Made by a program: the position numbers and the translations under genes
The notes under the pieces: generated by a model
Seen by the model: the letters and a program-made list of their open reading frames with translations, nothing else
Told to the model about the DNA's origin: nothing
Database searches by the model: none
Part shown: positions 51,614-62,125 of the stretch, in pieces
Position numbering within the stretch: the first letter of the stretch is position 1
How the letters are laid out: every line of letters starts with the position of its first letter
Assembly (NCBI RefSeq): GCF_004361815.1
Contig: NZ_SNWA01000004.1
Coordinates: forward strand, 62,001-126,000
Direction: 5' to 3'
DNA length: 64,000 bases
Source: Paraburkholderia sp. BL10I2N1
GTDB lineage: Bacteria > Pseudomonadota > Gammaproteobacteria > Burkholderiales > Burkholderiaceae

Positions 51614-53875
51614 CTATTCAGGCAACACGGTGAGGCGGTAGAAATTCTTCGTGTCTTCGTCTGGCTCTCCAAACCACTTCACATAGAGTCCGCGATACGC
51701 ACCCGAAGAAAATATCCTGCTCAGTACGCGGTCGACGAAAAGACGCATGTCCTCATCGTCTCGCGCGACGCCCAGCGAAACCGGCACGTCTGTAAAACGG
51801 CGCTGCATGACATACAGGTCGTCCGACGCGGGGCTACGCTTGACGGCGTCTTGCAAGACCTGGCGCTCCGCGAAGAAGACGTTGGTTTTCCGGTCGAGCA
51901 CCCGCCGCACGCCTTCGTCATAGCTCGACACGTTGACGACGTTCGCTGTCAGCTGGAACTGGTTGATCCGGTCTGCCAGCCAGCGCTCCGTGGGCGAGCC
52001 CTTTACGGTCGAGAACGTCTGTGCATTCAGGAGTTGGGCCGGCGATCCACGCCATACGGGCCGCTGCGGCTGCGTGTTGCCGCTTAGCACCTCCCTGAGT
52101 GCGGGTGACGCGTCGGAACGCATCAGCGCGCCAACGCCGCCGGGATAGACGGGAAGCGAGTAGCTGATGTACCTGCGGCCGGTCAGCGTTTCAGCGCCGC
52201 CGCACAGCATGTCGATCCGATGTTCCTGCAGCGCGCGAAAGCGGTCATCAACCCCGACCAGTGTCCAGTTCACGGCCAACGAAGGAAGCCCCAGTTCGCT
52301 TTTGACCTGATCGGCAATGTTCTGGCACAGCCCGGCGAGATAGCCTGCGGCATGGCCTGAATTGTCCTGGTACACAAACGGGCTGGCGCCGTTGAGATAG
52401 CCGATGTTCATCTTGCCGGACTGCTTGATCCTTGCGAGCGCACCTGCCGTGGCTGCCGGCGTGGCGCCCCCTGCTTCGGCTGCGTGCGCCGGACGAGGAG
52501 CGGGCGCGCACAGGACCAGAAAGGCAATGATGCTGGCCGCTGCGATGGCGGGTTTGCCCGCTTTGGCACCCCGCAGACCACGGCGTGACGCGACGAAGCC
52601 ATAGATCATGTAGCCGATTGCCATGACCAGCATGCCGCCCATCACCGCGTCTTTGCCCGACGCATAAAGCGCGTAGACCGAATACGCCATCGCAATCACA
52701 GCAATGACCGCATTGCGTCGGTATGCGGCGGCTTCGGTGCCCGCTTCGCGCATCATCACGAACAGCGCGGAAAGCGAGACGATGTAAGGCACCACATTGG
52801 TGACCACCGCGAGATTGACCAGCGCCGCGAACTGTTCGGAGAGGTTGGGCGACATCGTCGACAGGGCCATCAACGACTGGACGATGCCCATGATGATCAT
52901 GCCGGCTATCGGCGCGCCCGCATGACTCGCTTTGCTGAAAATTGCAGGGAACATGTTGCTGTCCGCGGCGTCCTTCGCGGTCTGGGCAAGCGTGAACTGC
53001 CAGCCGAGCAATGATCCGACGCACGCCATCGCCGCGAGCCCCATCACGATGGAACCGACCGCCGGGTTGAACATATGCGCAAAGGCGAGTCCAAATGGCC
53101 CCGTCGATTTCGCGAGATCCGCATTGGGTACGATGCCCTGGATTACGGTTGTCGACAGAACGTAGACGACTGCCGCGCCCAGCGTGCCGAACAGGCACGC
53201 AAGCGGCACGTCACGTTTCGGATTCTCGACGGCCGACGAGTTCTGCACGGCTGATTCCATCCCCAGAAATGCCCACAGGGTTAGCGAGATGCTGGAGCCC
53301 ATGCCTTCTATCAGTCGCAGCCCCTGCGGGTTCCAGGCAGCCGCGAAGATGCTGGGGTGGAACCAGAACCAGCCGACGAAGGACATGAAACCCACGGGCA
53401 GAATGACGCCCCAGACCGTCACGGAGCCGATGCGTCCCGTCAGCTTCGGACCGCCGAAGTTCGCGACCGTGGTGATCCACAGCAGCGCGATCACACCGAT
53501 GCAGGTCGCGATCGGCGACGACGTCAGGACCGGGAAGAACGCAGCGAGATAGCCGAGCGCTGAACTGGCGACCGCGACATTCGCAATGGCCAGCGAAAGG
53601 AAGTACAGGAAGAACACCTGAAAATATCCGGGCTTCCCATACGCGTCTTCGGCGTATGCAGCCATACCGCCCGCGCGCTGGTTGAGAATGCCGGCCTGTG
53701 CGAAGCCGTAGGCAATTGCCATCGAGCCCAGTGCCGTCACCACCCACGACAGCAGCGAGATGGCCCCGACCTTCGCCATATTGGTCGGCAGCATGATGAT
53801 GCCCGACCCCATCATGTTCACGGTAACGATGAACGTCAGTTGGACGACGTTCATCTTCTTGGGTTGATCAGCCAT
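51614..53875 (-). CDS. PotE-like antiporter fused to periplasmic solute-binding domain
   Basis: 753-aa fusion. Residues 1-440 are an APC basic amino acid/polyamine antiporter with about 12 membrane segments (NVVQLTFIVTVNMMGSGIIMLPTNMAKVG, QRAGGMAAYAEDAYGKPGYFQVFF, LWAFLGMESAVQNSSAVENPKRDVPLACLFGT). After a further hydrophobic segment (about 455-475, ending PAPRPAHAAEA, signal-like) residues 490-745 form a family 3 solute-binding domain (GKMNIGYLNGASPFVYQDNSGHAAGYLAGLCQNIAD, DDRFRALQEHRIDMLCGGAETLTGRR). Start set at 53875, eight bases behind AAGGAG. Between ODC and adiA in one operon, so probably exchanges ornithine/putrescine or arginine/agmatine; the binding domain may feed substrate to the antiporter. 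Confidence 0.92.
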   Translation of the reverse strand: MADQPKKMNVVQLTFIVTVNMMGSGIIMLPTNMAKVGAISLLSWVVTALGSMAIAYGFAQAGILNQRAGGMAAYAEDAYGKPGYFQVFFLYFLSLAIANVAVASSALGYLAAFFPVLTSSPIATCIGVIALLWITTVANFGGPKLTGRIGSVTVWGVILPVGFMSFVGWFWFHPSIFAAAWNPQGLRLIEGMGSSISLTLWAFLGMESAVQNSSAVENPKRDVPLACLFGTLGAAVVYVLSTTVIQGIVPNADLAKSTGPFGLAFAHMFNPAVGSIVMGLAAMACVGSLLGWQFTLAQTAKDAADSNMFPAIFSKASHAGAPIAGMIIMGIVQSLMALSTMSPNLSEQFAALVNLAVVTNVVPYIVSLSALFVMMREAGTEAAAYRRNAVIAVIAMAYSVYALYASGKDAVMGGMLVMAIGYMIYGFVASRRGLRGAKAGKPAIAAASIIAFLVLCAPAPRPAHAAEAGGATPAATAGALARIKQSGKMNIGYLNGASPFVYQDNSGHAAGYLAGLCQNIADQVKSELGLPSLAVNWTLVGVDDRFRALQEHRIDMLCGGAETLTGRRYISYSLPVYPGGVGALMRSDASPALREVLSGNTQPQRPVWRGSPAQLLNAQTFSTVKGSPTERWLADRINQFQLTANVVNVSSYDEGVRRVLDRKTNVFFAERQVLQDAVKRSPASDDLYVMQRRFTDVPVSLGVARDDEDMRLFVDRVLSRIFSSGAYRGLYVKWFGEPDEDTKNFYRLTVLPE

Positions 53876-53907
53876 GGCGCACACTCCTTAGTGGCTTTCG
53901 CTATCGC

Positions 53908-56271
53908 TTATTCACTGACCACATAGGTATAAAACCGGATACGACCGTCTTCGCGTTCCTGGAATACGCCCTGAACTTCGTAATTGAATCCGGGGAAACG
54001 ATTGAAGGATTCCTGGAACGCCATGAAATAATCCAGCATCGGTTGGGCACGGTCATCCCAACGTTCGCCCGGTAGCACGACACCGATTCCCGGCGGATAG
54101 ATCAGCGCGAGGGTGGCGGAGACGCGGTTTTTGACCTGGTCGAGCGGGACATACTCGACCCTGTTCGCGACGAGTGCCTCATACGCTTCTTCCGGCGACA
54201 TCGCGAGTTCCGGGAAGCTTGACGCGCGGAAGCACAGCCGCTGCAGATTCTTGACGTTGGCCACGCGATAGAAGCTGTGCATTTCGTTGCAGACCTGGCG
54301 CAGCGTGTAGCCTTCGTAGCGCTCGCTGTGCGCGGCGCACAGCGTCGGCAGCACCTCCGCAAGCTGAGCGTCGCGGTCCCACAGGTTCTTGAATTTGACG
54401 AACCGGGCAATCAGCGTGTTCAGCTTGCTCTCGTCTTCCGCGGGCGTCATCAGAAAGAGGATGCTGTTCAGGTCACATTTTTCGGGGATGATCCCTTCCT
54501 CGCGCAGGTAGTTCGCCACGACCGTCGCGGGCACGCCGAAGTCCAAGTAGTCGCCCGTGGTCCGGTTGATGCCGGGTGTCAGCAGATTCAGCTTGTTCGG
54601 GTCGACCATCACGTAACCGTCGGCATAACCCGTATAGCCGTGCCACGCGGCTTCCGGACGGAATTCCCAGCACTGCTGCTCGCGCTTGATGACGTCTGTC
54701 GGAATATCTTCCCACGCGACATTCGACGCGTCGGGCATGAACTTCGAGTCCTTGATGTCGACAACGTCGGGCACGAAAGGATCGAAGAACCATTGTTCCT
54801 GCGCCGTCTTGCCCGTCGTTTCATAGTGGCGGGCGAACTCGCGGAATTTCTTGCGCGCTTCGATGCCCAGTTCGATGCAGCCGTCCCACAGCATTTCGCC
54901 CGCCTTTCCCTCGTGCACCTTTGCGTTGACGTCGAGGGAGGCGAACAGCGGATAGAACGGCGACGTGCTTGCATGAATCAGGAAGGATTCGTTGAAGCGC
55001 TTGTGCTCGATAAAGCGTTTTTGTCCGCGGATGTGGTCATCCCGCTTGTGAATCTGCGAGGCCTGAGAGAAACCGGCCCCCTGCTTATGAACCGACTGGG
55101 TCGAAAAAAGCCCGGGCATCTGCGGCGTCAGATCTTTCAGTCGCATCGGACTGTGATCGTCGAACAGCGGATGGAATGCGTTGTAGCCGATCCACGCTTC
55201 ATCCCACAGCACGTAATCACAAAGGTGGCCGATCTTTTCCAGTACCTTGCGGACGTTGTAGATCGTTCCGTCGTAGGTGGCGAGCTGAATGCAGGCGAGC
55301 CGGAATGGGCGCTCCGCAGTGCTGCGCGCCGGATCCTTCACGAGCGGGTGGTTGCGGATCTGCTCGCGCAGGGCGTTCTCATCCCATGCCGACCAGTCGA
55401 CGGCGCCGATCATGCCGAAAGCATTGCGCGCAGTGGGCAGGAAGACGGGAATGGCGCCCGCCTGGACAAGCGCGCCTTGATGCAGCGACTTGTGATTGTT
55501 CCGGTCGAACAGAACGAGGTCGCCGCGCTTGAGCACGGCGCCCGTCACAATCTTGTTGGAGGTGCTGGTGCCATTCAGAACGAAGTACGTCTGGTCTGCG
55601 CCAAAGATCTCTGCGGCATGACGCTGCGCATCTGCGGCCGCCCCTTCGTGAATCAGCAGGTCGCCCAGATCGACGTCGGCATTGCAAAGGTCGTTACGAA
55701 AAATGTTTTCGCCAAAATGCTTAAAGAACAATTGTCCGGCGGGCGATTTCCGATAGAACTGGCCACCCTGATGTCCCGGGCAATCGAATGCGATATTAGC
55801 TTCGGCGTCGTAGGCGACGAGGCCGCCGAAGAAAGGTGGCAGCAGGCTCAGTCCGTATTTGACGAGGCTTGCCATGACCTGCTTCGCGTAGAAAGCAGGT
55901 GTCTGTTGTCCGAGATAGATATAGCCATCAACTTCGCCCAATCGGCCCGTTACCGCGAGATTCGACAGACGGTGCGAGTTCGCAAGCGCCCAGAGTGGCG
56001 TGCGGAACCCCAGCGAGCGCACGGAGGCGGCAAGCTTGCGCGCTGCTTCGAGGCGGGGGCCATCGATCAACACGATGTAGGCGCCTACGTCGGCGTCTTC
56101 GTTGACGTCCCGTGTCAGGCTTTCAGTGACTTCGACGCGGAAATGCTCCGCTGTGATGTGTTCCAGCAACTCGCTGGTCTGCGCGTCGTTTCGGTCCACG
56201 ATCGCGACCACCTTCAGGAGATTGTGAAAGGGTATCGGGATGATCGGCGCCTTCATATGTCCAGAGACCAT
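53908..56271 (-). CDS. speF: Ornithine decarboxylase, inducible SpeF/SpeC type
   Basis: 787-aa PLP enzyme converting ornithine to putrescine. N-terminal wing (about 15-145), PLP domain with IAFDCPGHQGGQFYRKSPAGQ, NADVDLGDLLIHEGAA, TYFVLNGTSTSNKIVTGAVLKRGDLVLFDRNNHKS, the cofactor Lys in STQSVHKQGAGFSQASQIHK near residue 395, and FLIHASTSPFYPLFASLDVNAKVHEGK. These match E. coli SpeC/SpeF closely and differ from the AdiA gene nearby. AAGGAG precedes the ATG. First gene of the minus-strand operon. Ornithine could come from the divergent ADI pathway. Confidence 0.94.
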   Translation of the reverse strand: MVSGHMKAPIIPIPFHNLLKVVAIVDRNDAQTSELLEHITAEHFRVEVTESLTRDVNEDADVGAYIVLIDGPRLEAARKLAASVRSLGFRTPLWALANSHRLSNLAVTGRLGEVDGYIYLGQQTPAFYAKQVMASLVKYGLSLLPPFFGGLVAYDAEANIAFDCPGHQGGQFYRKSPAGQLFFKHFGENIFRNDLCNADVDLGDLLIHEGAAADAQRHAAEIFGADQTYFVLNGTSTSNKIVTGAVLKRGDLVLFDRNNHKSLHQGALVQAGAIPVFLPTARNAFGMIGAVDWSAWDENALREQIRNHPLVKDPARSTAERPFRLACIQLATYDGTIYNVRKVLEKIGHLCDYVLWDEAWIGYNAFHPLFDDHSPMRLKDLTPQMPGLFSTQSVHKQGAGFSQASQIHKRDDHIRGQKRFIEHKRFNESFLIHASTSPFYPLFASLDVNAKVHEGKAGEMLWDGCIELGIEARKKFREFARHYETTGKTAQEQWFFDPFVPDVVDIKDSKFMPDASNVAWEDIPTDVIKREQQCWEFRPEAAWHGYTGYADGYVMVDPNKLNLLTPGINRTTGDYLDFGVPATVVANYLREEGIIPEKCDLNSILFLMTPAEDESKLNTLIARFVKFKNLWDRDAQLAEVLPTLCAAHSERYEGYTLRQVCNEMHSFYRVANVKNLQRLCFRASSFPELAMSPEEAYEALVANRVEYVPLDQVKNRVSATLALIYPPGIGVVLPGERWDDRAQPMLDYFMAFQESFNRFPGFNYEVQGVFQEREDGRIRFYTYVVSE

Positions 56272-57665
56272 GACTACTCCTTCGTCAGCGAGATTCGCGA
56301 GTCAGATTGGTCCATAGCCGAGGCGGGTTGCTCACAACCAGACCACGGGCACAGGCTCATACGGCGGCAGCATTCGGCAGCGCGTGCATGCTATTTCTCG
56401 GCCGAAGAGTGATGGGAGGGTGGATCACACGTGGCAGCGCGCGGCATGTCGATACCTTTGGGCGGGTCTCTCGCATTTTGTCGATGTCCGGTAGCGGACC
56501 ACCAAAGGTGCGTTGATGTACCGGGCATCTCATGTACTACTTATATATAGTTGGCGAGCTTTTGGCTAAATGCAAGTTTTTGAAAATGAGGTCTTATAGA
56601 AAAACGTGTGCAAAAAGCGTGACGCGGGTCGCTCGCGCAGTTACAAACGGTTCATCCGTCAGGATAAGGTTATGTTGATACTTCAGACTTGTCCTATAAG
56701 GTTCGGATGACGAAAGTGTGTTGCAGATATCGTCTGAGTATGGCGATCAAAGGTGTTTGATTATCATTCGCAGTTGCTACCGACCGCCGAATGATCGCGA
56801 TCTCAGGTATTGACACCAATTAATGGATTTTCCGGTTAATCCCCTTATGCGAATCGCAAGCTACGAGGGGTGTATGCGTATCGGCTCTTCGCGCCGTTTC
56901 TAATATGCGGTGCACGTGTGGCGGCGCAACATGTCGTCTAAACAAGCCGTCATTTCTCTATGCAGGCGGCCTCATGTCATGTTTCTGTCATCGCACGCTG
57001 GTGCAGGCACGCTCACATTTTCCGTTATCCGTTGCGCCATCGTGACATTCGCTTCGCATCCTGTCGCTGTCCGGAAGTTGTACTTGGACAAGCGCACCCA
57101 TATGGAGAGCGAAATCCGGAAAAGACCGTGTAATTTTCCAGACTGATGCTGACGGACACGGTGATGACGGCCAGTGATGACGTATAGGTAGAATCAATGG
57201 GTGCAGAACGAATGAAAGGCGAAACAAGCAGGCATCTTGAACAATGGGTTTTTATAAACGATAATTTTTTGCATATGATGTGCTGGTTACATAAAAAGTA
57301 CTACTTAGCAGAATATTTAAATGACAGGTCTTTCGTCAGCATTCGATAGAATGCCGCGGCGTATTGACATGCAACTGCATAAATAAAAACGGGCTTAACG
57401 CATACCCACGGTATGTTAGGGGATCTCGTCGCAAATGCGAACGAAAGAAAACGGAAGCAAACGGAATCTCCCCGCTTTGAATCGACCGAGGCACATATGC
57501 TAAGGGTTCGTTCCATGACGCAGCGCGAAATTTCCGGGTTTAAGCCTCTATCACGTACTTGTTGCTGATTTTGCCGCTTGCCGCTGTGTCGATCGCAGCA
57601 AAAGCGGCAGCCGTCGATCCCTACATCGGATACCTCACGCTCTGATTTGAATTTGGGAGAACACG
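56272..57665. other. Long AT-rich divergent intergenic region
   Basis: 1394 bases between the divergent ODC and arcA genes, markedly more AT-rich than the flanking genes (e.g. 57242-57300). No supported gene. Visible: inverted repeat ATCAA-AGGTGT-TTGAT (56746-56761), TTGACA hexamers at 56810 and 57364 without matched -10 at proper spacing, and TTTTTT tracts. No full FNR box (TTGAT-N4-ATCAA) was found, although ADI operons are often under ANR control. Confidence 0.6.
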
Positions 57666-58919
57666 ATGAATACGGAAGTCACGAGGCTCGGAGCGTACTC
57701 CGAGGTTGGCAAGCTGCGCATGGTGATGGTTTCCGCGCCAGGGCTTGCCCATCAACGATTGACGCCTAGCAATTGCGACGAGCTGCTGTTCGATGATGTG
57801 ATCTGGGTGAACCAGGCAAAGCGCGATCATTTTGATTTTGTGAGCAAGATGCGTGATCGCGGGGTGGAAGTGCTGGATGTGCACAACCTTCTGGCGCAGA
57901 CGATGGACAATCCGGAAGCCCGTAAATGGGTGCTGGATCGTAGGATCAGCGACGACAGCGTGGGCATAGGCCTGACTGATGAAGTGCGTGCCTGGATGAA
58001 CGAACTGGACTCGCGCAAGCTCGCCGAATTTCTGATCGGCGGCGTGTCGATCGAGGACATCCCTGGCAGCGATGCGCCTGTTATGAAGCTGTTTCGCGAG
58101 TACATGAATTACTCCAACTTCCTGCTCGCGCCGTTGCCGAACATGGTTTTTACGCGCGATACGACCTGCTGGATCTACGGCGGCGTGACGCTCAATCCGA
58201 TGTATTGGCCCGCGCGGCGGCAAGAAACGCTGCTCGAAGCAGCGATCTACAAGTTTCACCCGACATTCGCCAACGCAAGCTTCGAGATCTGGTATGGCGA
58301 TCCTGACAAGGATCACGGCGCATCGACGCTCGAAGGCGGCGACGTGATGCCAATTGGTAAAGGCGTTGTGCTGGTCGGTATGGGCGAACGCACCTCGCGT
58401 CAGGCGATCGGTCAACTTGCACGATCGCTGTTCGAGAAAGGTGCGGCGCAGCAAGTGCTGGTCGCGGGCATGCCAAAGTCAAGGGCGGCGATGCATCTCG
58501 ACACGGTGTTCAGCTTCTGTGACCGTGATCTCGTGACGATTTTCCCGGAAGTGGTCGGCCAGATCGTCACGTTCACGATCCGGCCCGACGATACAACGCG
58601 CTATGGGATGAGCATCCAGCGTGAGGACAAACCCTTCGTCAAAGCCGTCGGGGATGCTTTGGGTCTCAAGGAACTCCGTGTCGTCGAAACCGGAGGGAAC
58701 CGGTTTGCTGCAGAGCGGGAGCAGTGGGACGACGGCAACAACATGGTCTGTGTCGAACCCGGCGTCGTTGTCGGCTATGACCGGAATACGTTCACGAATA
58801 CGCTTCTGCGCAAAGCCGGGATCGAAGTGATCACGATCGCCGCCAGCGAGCTTGGGCGCGGACGCGGCGGCGGGCATTGCATGACCTGCCCGATCTCGCG
58901 CGATGCTGTCGATTACTGA
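57666..58919 (+). CDS. arcA: Arginine deiminase
   Basis: 417-aa enzyme hydrolysing arginine to citrulline and ammonia. Motifs: [79 protein letters not shown] (Glu/Asp site), [13 protein letters not shown] (catalytic His), and the nucleophile Cys in [14 protein letters not shown] near residue 405. GGGAGA precedes the ATG. First gene of arcABC, divergent from the decarboxylase operon, so both systems can share one control region. Confidence 0.97.
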   Translation: MNTEVTRLGAYSEVGKLRMVMVSAPGLAHQRLTPSNCDELLFDDVIWVNQAKRDHFDFVSKMRDRGVEVLDVHNLLAQTMDNPEARKWVLDRRISDDSVGIGLTDEVRAWMNELDSRKLAEFLIGGVSIEDIPGSDAPVMKLFREYMNYSNFLLAPLPNMVFTRDTTCWIYGGVTLNPMYWPARRQETLLEAAIYKFHPTFANASFEIWYGDPDKDHGASTLEGGDVMPIGKGVVLVGMGERTSRQAIGQLARSLFEKGAAQQVLVAGMPKSRAAMHLDTVFSFCDRDLVTIFPEVVGQIVTFTIRPDDTTRYGMSIQREDKPFVKAVGDALGLKELRVVETGGNRFAAEREQWDDGNNMVCVEPGVVVGYDRNTFTNTLLRKAGIEVITIAASELGRGRGGGHCMTCPISRDAVDY

Positions 58920-58975
58920 GGTAGTTGTGCTGCGCCGCGGAATCGGCGCGGCCGTCCAATAGACGGAGACAATTC

Positions 58976-59986
58976 ATGGCTTTCAATTTGCGAAACCGCA
59001 GCTTTCTCAGCCTGATGCATCACAGTGGCCGTGAACTGCGCTATCTGCTGGATCTGTCACGCGATCTCAAACGTGCGAAATACTCGGGCACGGAGCAGCA
59101 GCATTTGCAGCAGAAGAACATTGCGCTGATCTTCGAGAAGACATCCACCCGTACCCGCTGCGCGTTTGAAGTCGCGGCGCATGATCAGGGGGCGCACGTG
59201 ACCTATATCGATCCGACGTCGTCCCAGATCGGCCACAAGGAGAGCATGAAGGATACGGCGCGCGTGCTGGGCCGGATGTTCGACGCGATCGAATACCGTG
59301 GCTTCAGTCAGGAAATCGTTGAGGAACTCGCACGTTACGCGGGCGTGCCCGTCTTCAACGGCCTGACGGACGAATACCATCCGACGCAAATGCTCGCCGA
59401 TGTCCTGACGATGCGCGAATACGCCGACAAGCCGCTGCACGACATCAGCTATGCCTATCTCGGCGATGCGCGCAATAACATGGGGAATTCCCTGCTGCTG
59501 ATCGGCGCGAAGCTCGGCATGGACGTGCGTATTGCGGCGCCGAAGTCGCTATGGCCGAACGAGGAGCACATTGCCGCGTGTCAGCAGTTTGCGAAGGAGA
59601 GCGGGGCCCGCATGGCGCTCACCGAGGATCCGAAGGAAGCAGTGAAGATGGTCGATTTCATCCACACCGATGTGTGGGTGTCGATGGGCGAGCCGGTCGA
59701 AGCCTGGGACGAAAGAATCAAGGCGTTACTGCCGTATCAGGTGAACCGGGCGCTTCTCGAGGCGACAGGCAACCCGCGAACGAAGTTCATGCACTGCTTG
59801 CCCGCGTTCCACAATTGCGAAACCAAGGTCGGTCAGCAGATTGCGGAGCGCCATCCTGATCTGGCGAATGGCATCGAAGTGACGGATGACGTTTTCGAGT
59901 CGGATTACAACATTGCATTCGAGCAGGCGGAGAACCGCATGCATACGATCAAGGCGATCCTCGTTTCGACGCTGGCTGATATCTGA
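58976..59986 (+). CDS. arcB: Ornithine carbamoyltransferase, catabolic
   Basis: 336-aa enzyme that splits citrulline with phosphate into ornithine and carbamoyl phosphate. Motifs: [15 protein letters not shown] (carbamoyl-phosphate loop), [53 protein letters not shown] (HPTQ), and MHCLPAFHN (ornithine-binding HCLP). Start set at MAFNLRN behind GGAGA; an in-frame GTG upstream lacks support. Second gene of the ADI operon, 56 bases after arcA; length and position favour the catabolic form over ArgF. Confidence 0.96.
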   Translation: MAFNLRNRSFLSLMHHSGRELRYLLDLSRDLKRAKYSGTEQQHLQQKNIALIFEKTSTRTRCAFEVAAHDQGAHVTYIDPTSSQIGHKESMKDTARVLGRMFDAIEYRGFSQEIVEELARYAGVPVFNGLTDEYHPTQMLADVLTMREYADKPLHDISYAYLGDARNNMGNSLLLIGAKLGMDVRIAAPKSLWPNEEHIAACQQFAKESGARMALTEDPKEAVKMVDFIHTDVWVSMGEPVEAWDERIKALLPYQVNRALLEATGNPRTKFMHCLPAFHNCETKVGQQIAERHPDLANGIEVTDDVFESDYNIAFEQAENRMHTIKAILVSTLADI

Positions 59987-60062
59987 GCGTATCGGCTTCG
60001 GCCCATGTTCGTCGCTGTGGCACACGCGTGCTGCAGCGACGCGTTGTGCAGGAGGGTACATC

Positions 60063-61001
60063 ATGCGCCTCGTCATTGCGCTGGGCGGAAACGCGCTGTT
60101 GCAGCGCGGTCAGCCCATGACGGATAGCCAGCAGCGCGAGAACGTCAAGGTTGCCGTCGGGCAGATTGCCCAGGTGGCAACGGGCAACGAACTGGTCATC
60201 GCGCATGGCAATGGTCCGCAGGTTGGGTTGCTGGCGCTGCAAGGCGCGGCATATAAGGAAGTTTCGCCGTATCCACTCGACGTGCTCGGTGCCGAGACGG
60301 AAGGAATGATCGGCTACATGATCGAGCAGGAACTGGGCAATCTTCTGCCATTCGAAGTCCCGTTTGCGACGATCCTGACCCAGGTCGAAGTCGATTCCGC
60401 CGACCCCGCGTTCCAGCATCCAACCAAGCCGATCGGGCCGGTGTATTCGAAGGAAGATGCGCAGCGGCTCGTGCAGGGAAAGGGGTGGAGCATCGCAGAG
60501 GACGGCGACAAGTATCGTCGTGTTGTCGCGAGCCCGCGGCCACAGCGGATCTTCGAAATTCGTCCGGTCAAATGGCTGCTCGAAAAAGGCACAGTGGTCA
60601 TTTGTGCAGGCGGCGGTGGTATCCCGACCTGCTACGACGAGAATCGCAAGCTGCACGGTGTGGAGGCTGTGATCGACAAGGACCTGTGCTCCGCGTTGCT
60701 TGCACAGGAGCTCGAGGCCGACCTGCTGGTTATCGCGACCGATGTCAACGCAGCCTATGTCGACTGGGGCAAGCCGACGCAAAAAGCCATTGCCGCGGCG
60801 CATCCCGACGAACTCGAAAAACTGGGCTTTGCGGCGGGTTCGATGGGACCCAAGGTGCAGGCGGCCAACGAATTCGCGCGAAAGACCGGCAAGGACGCCG
60901 TGATCGGCGCGCTTCCGGACATCGTCGCGATCACGCAAGGCACCGCGGGTACGAGGATCAGCGTGCGTGAGCCCGGAATCCGGTTTTATCCGGTTTCGTA
61001 G
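60063..61001 (+). CDS. arcC: Carbamate kinase
   Basis: 312-aa kinase making ATP from carbamoyl phosphate and ADP. Motifs: [102 protein letters not shown] and [28 protein letters not shown] precedes the ATG. It completes arcABC. No arcD follows; a small GC hairpin at 61014-61030 (CGCTCGC / GCGAGCG) may end the transcript. Confidence 0.97.
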   Translation: MRLVIALGGNALLQRGQPMTDSQQRENVKVAVGQIAQVATGNELVIAHGNGPQVGLLALQGAAYKEVSPYPLDVLGAETEGMIGYMIEQELGNLLPFEVPFATILTQVEVDSADPAFQHPTKPIGPVYSKEDAQRLVQGKGWSIAEDGDKYRRVVASPRPQRIFEIRPVKWLLEKGTVVICAGGGGIPTCYDENRKLHGVEAVIDKDLCSALLAQELEADLLVIATDVNAAYVDWGKPTQKAIAAAHPDELEKLGFAAGSMGPKVQAANEFARKTGKDAVIGALPDIVAITQGTAGTRISVREPGIRFYPVS

Positions 61002-61070
61002 CGCTGTCGGGCACGCTCGCTGAGCGAGCGCTTGCAGAGACAGCGAGAAGGGGCCGTCGATGCGCACGCG

Positions 61071-61952
61071 CTACGGCGCGTTGAGCGTGCCAGGCTTCGA
61101 TGATGCAGGCAATGGCCCGGCTGCGCCCGGTGTTCCCAGGCGCCGCGCCGAAGTGGGATCGCGCCCGCCTTGCGGCCCCATGGCCCGAAGCAGCACAAGA
61201 TCCCGTTCGGGGTCAGGCATCGCGATGATCGCGTGCAAGGTCACTCGCGTCGTCCAGCACACATCCAACGGCGTTGCCAGCGACGGATTGGACGAATAGA
61301 GCGCGAATCGCTCGATGTCCGTCTGGTCGCCCTGAAGTTCGGCGATCAGCGTGCGCGTGAGTTGACGCACCGCAGCGGCATACTGCTGCGGTGTCGGGAA
61401 AGATACAGGCGCATTCGACGCATCGCTGACCAGAATCTTGTAGATCAGGCTGAAGTACTGGTCGACATCGGATTCCGACATCTCGCGCAGCGAGACGCGG
61501 TTCATGACGGCGCTCATGTCAGCGAGGCCATAGCAGTTGACGGGGACCAGTTCGTCGAGAAATTTCGCGATCAGCTTGACGTACTCGAGACGATCCGCGG
61601 GCGCAAGACGCGCGATCCCGCTCGACATGAGCTCGTTGCGCGCTGCCGGATCGAGAAAGATCCGTCCGATGCGCCGCGCTCCACCTGAGATGCCCGTGGC
61701 GATAACGGGGTCCCGCTGGATCTTCTGCACCCATCCGAGAATAATGCGGGCCTTGTTCGAGTCCGGGTCAATGCCACTCCCGGAAAGGATGGCCCCCAGG
61801 TCCTCCCGTCGGGCGTCGGTCGGTGCTGCCGCGAAGGCGGGATTGGCTGGCAGCGGACCGTAGTCGGGATCACGACGTATCGCGGAACTGGCCGCCGTCG
61901 CGGCCGCCAGTGTGACGATCAGCGTAGCAAGGCAAGAGGCGCAACGTTTCAT
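61071..61952 (-). CDS. Exported protein of unknown function
   Basis: 293-aa protein with a signal peptide to about residue 24 (SCLATLIVTLAAATAASSA). The mature part is largely helical, with no recognised motif: a region DLGAILSGSGIDPDSNKARIILGW, LIAKFLDELVPVNCYGLADMS, and VDQYFSLIYKILVSD. The last 40 residues are Pro/Gly/Arg-rich and probably disordered. Convergent with arcC, just past its end. Alone in its unit; downstream of DUF2950 on the same strand but separated by 170 bases. Confidence 0.7.
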   Translation of the reverse strand: MKRCASCLATLIVTLAAATAASSAIRRDPDYGPLPANPAFAAAPTDARREDLGAILSGSGIDPDSNKARIILGWVQKIQRDPVIATGISGGARRIGRIFLDPAARNELMSSGIARLAPADRLEYVKLIAKFLDELVPVNCYGLADMSAVMNRVSLREMSESDVDQYFSLIYKILVSDASNAPVSFPTPQQYAAAVRQLTRTLIAELQGDQTDIERFALYSSNPSLATPLDVCWTTRVTLHAIIAMPDPERDLVLLRAMGPQGGRDPTSARRLGTPGAAGPLPASSKPGTLNAP

Positions 61953-62125
61953 GTTGCCTCCCGGTACTGAAGCGCTCTATGCGTCGGTTGGCCCTGTGAA
62001 CGTGGGGAGAGAAAGGGAGTTGCCTCGTCGGAAGGCGGAGGCGGACAGGTTATTGCAGGCCGGATGGGCGGACGATGGCGGGCTCCGGCTGCCAGCGGGC
62101 AGCCGGGCCAGCGCCATGCTCTATA

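Noticed and set aside
54277..56412. 711-codon open frame on the plus strand opposite the ornithine decarboxylase
   Set aside because: Antisense shadow of a fully recognisable SpeF-type gene; no ribosome site or family features.
56756..56770. FNR-like TTGAT-TATCA near the ODC/arcA divide
   Set aside because: The half-sites are not separated by four bases as FNR/ANR requires; second half does not match ATCAA.
56910..57146. 78-codon frame in the ODC-arcA intergenic region
   Set aside because: No ribosome site, no family resemblance, and AT-rich flanks; insufficient support.
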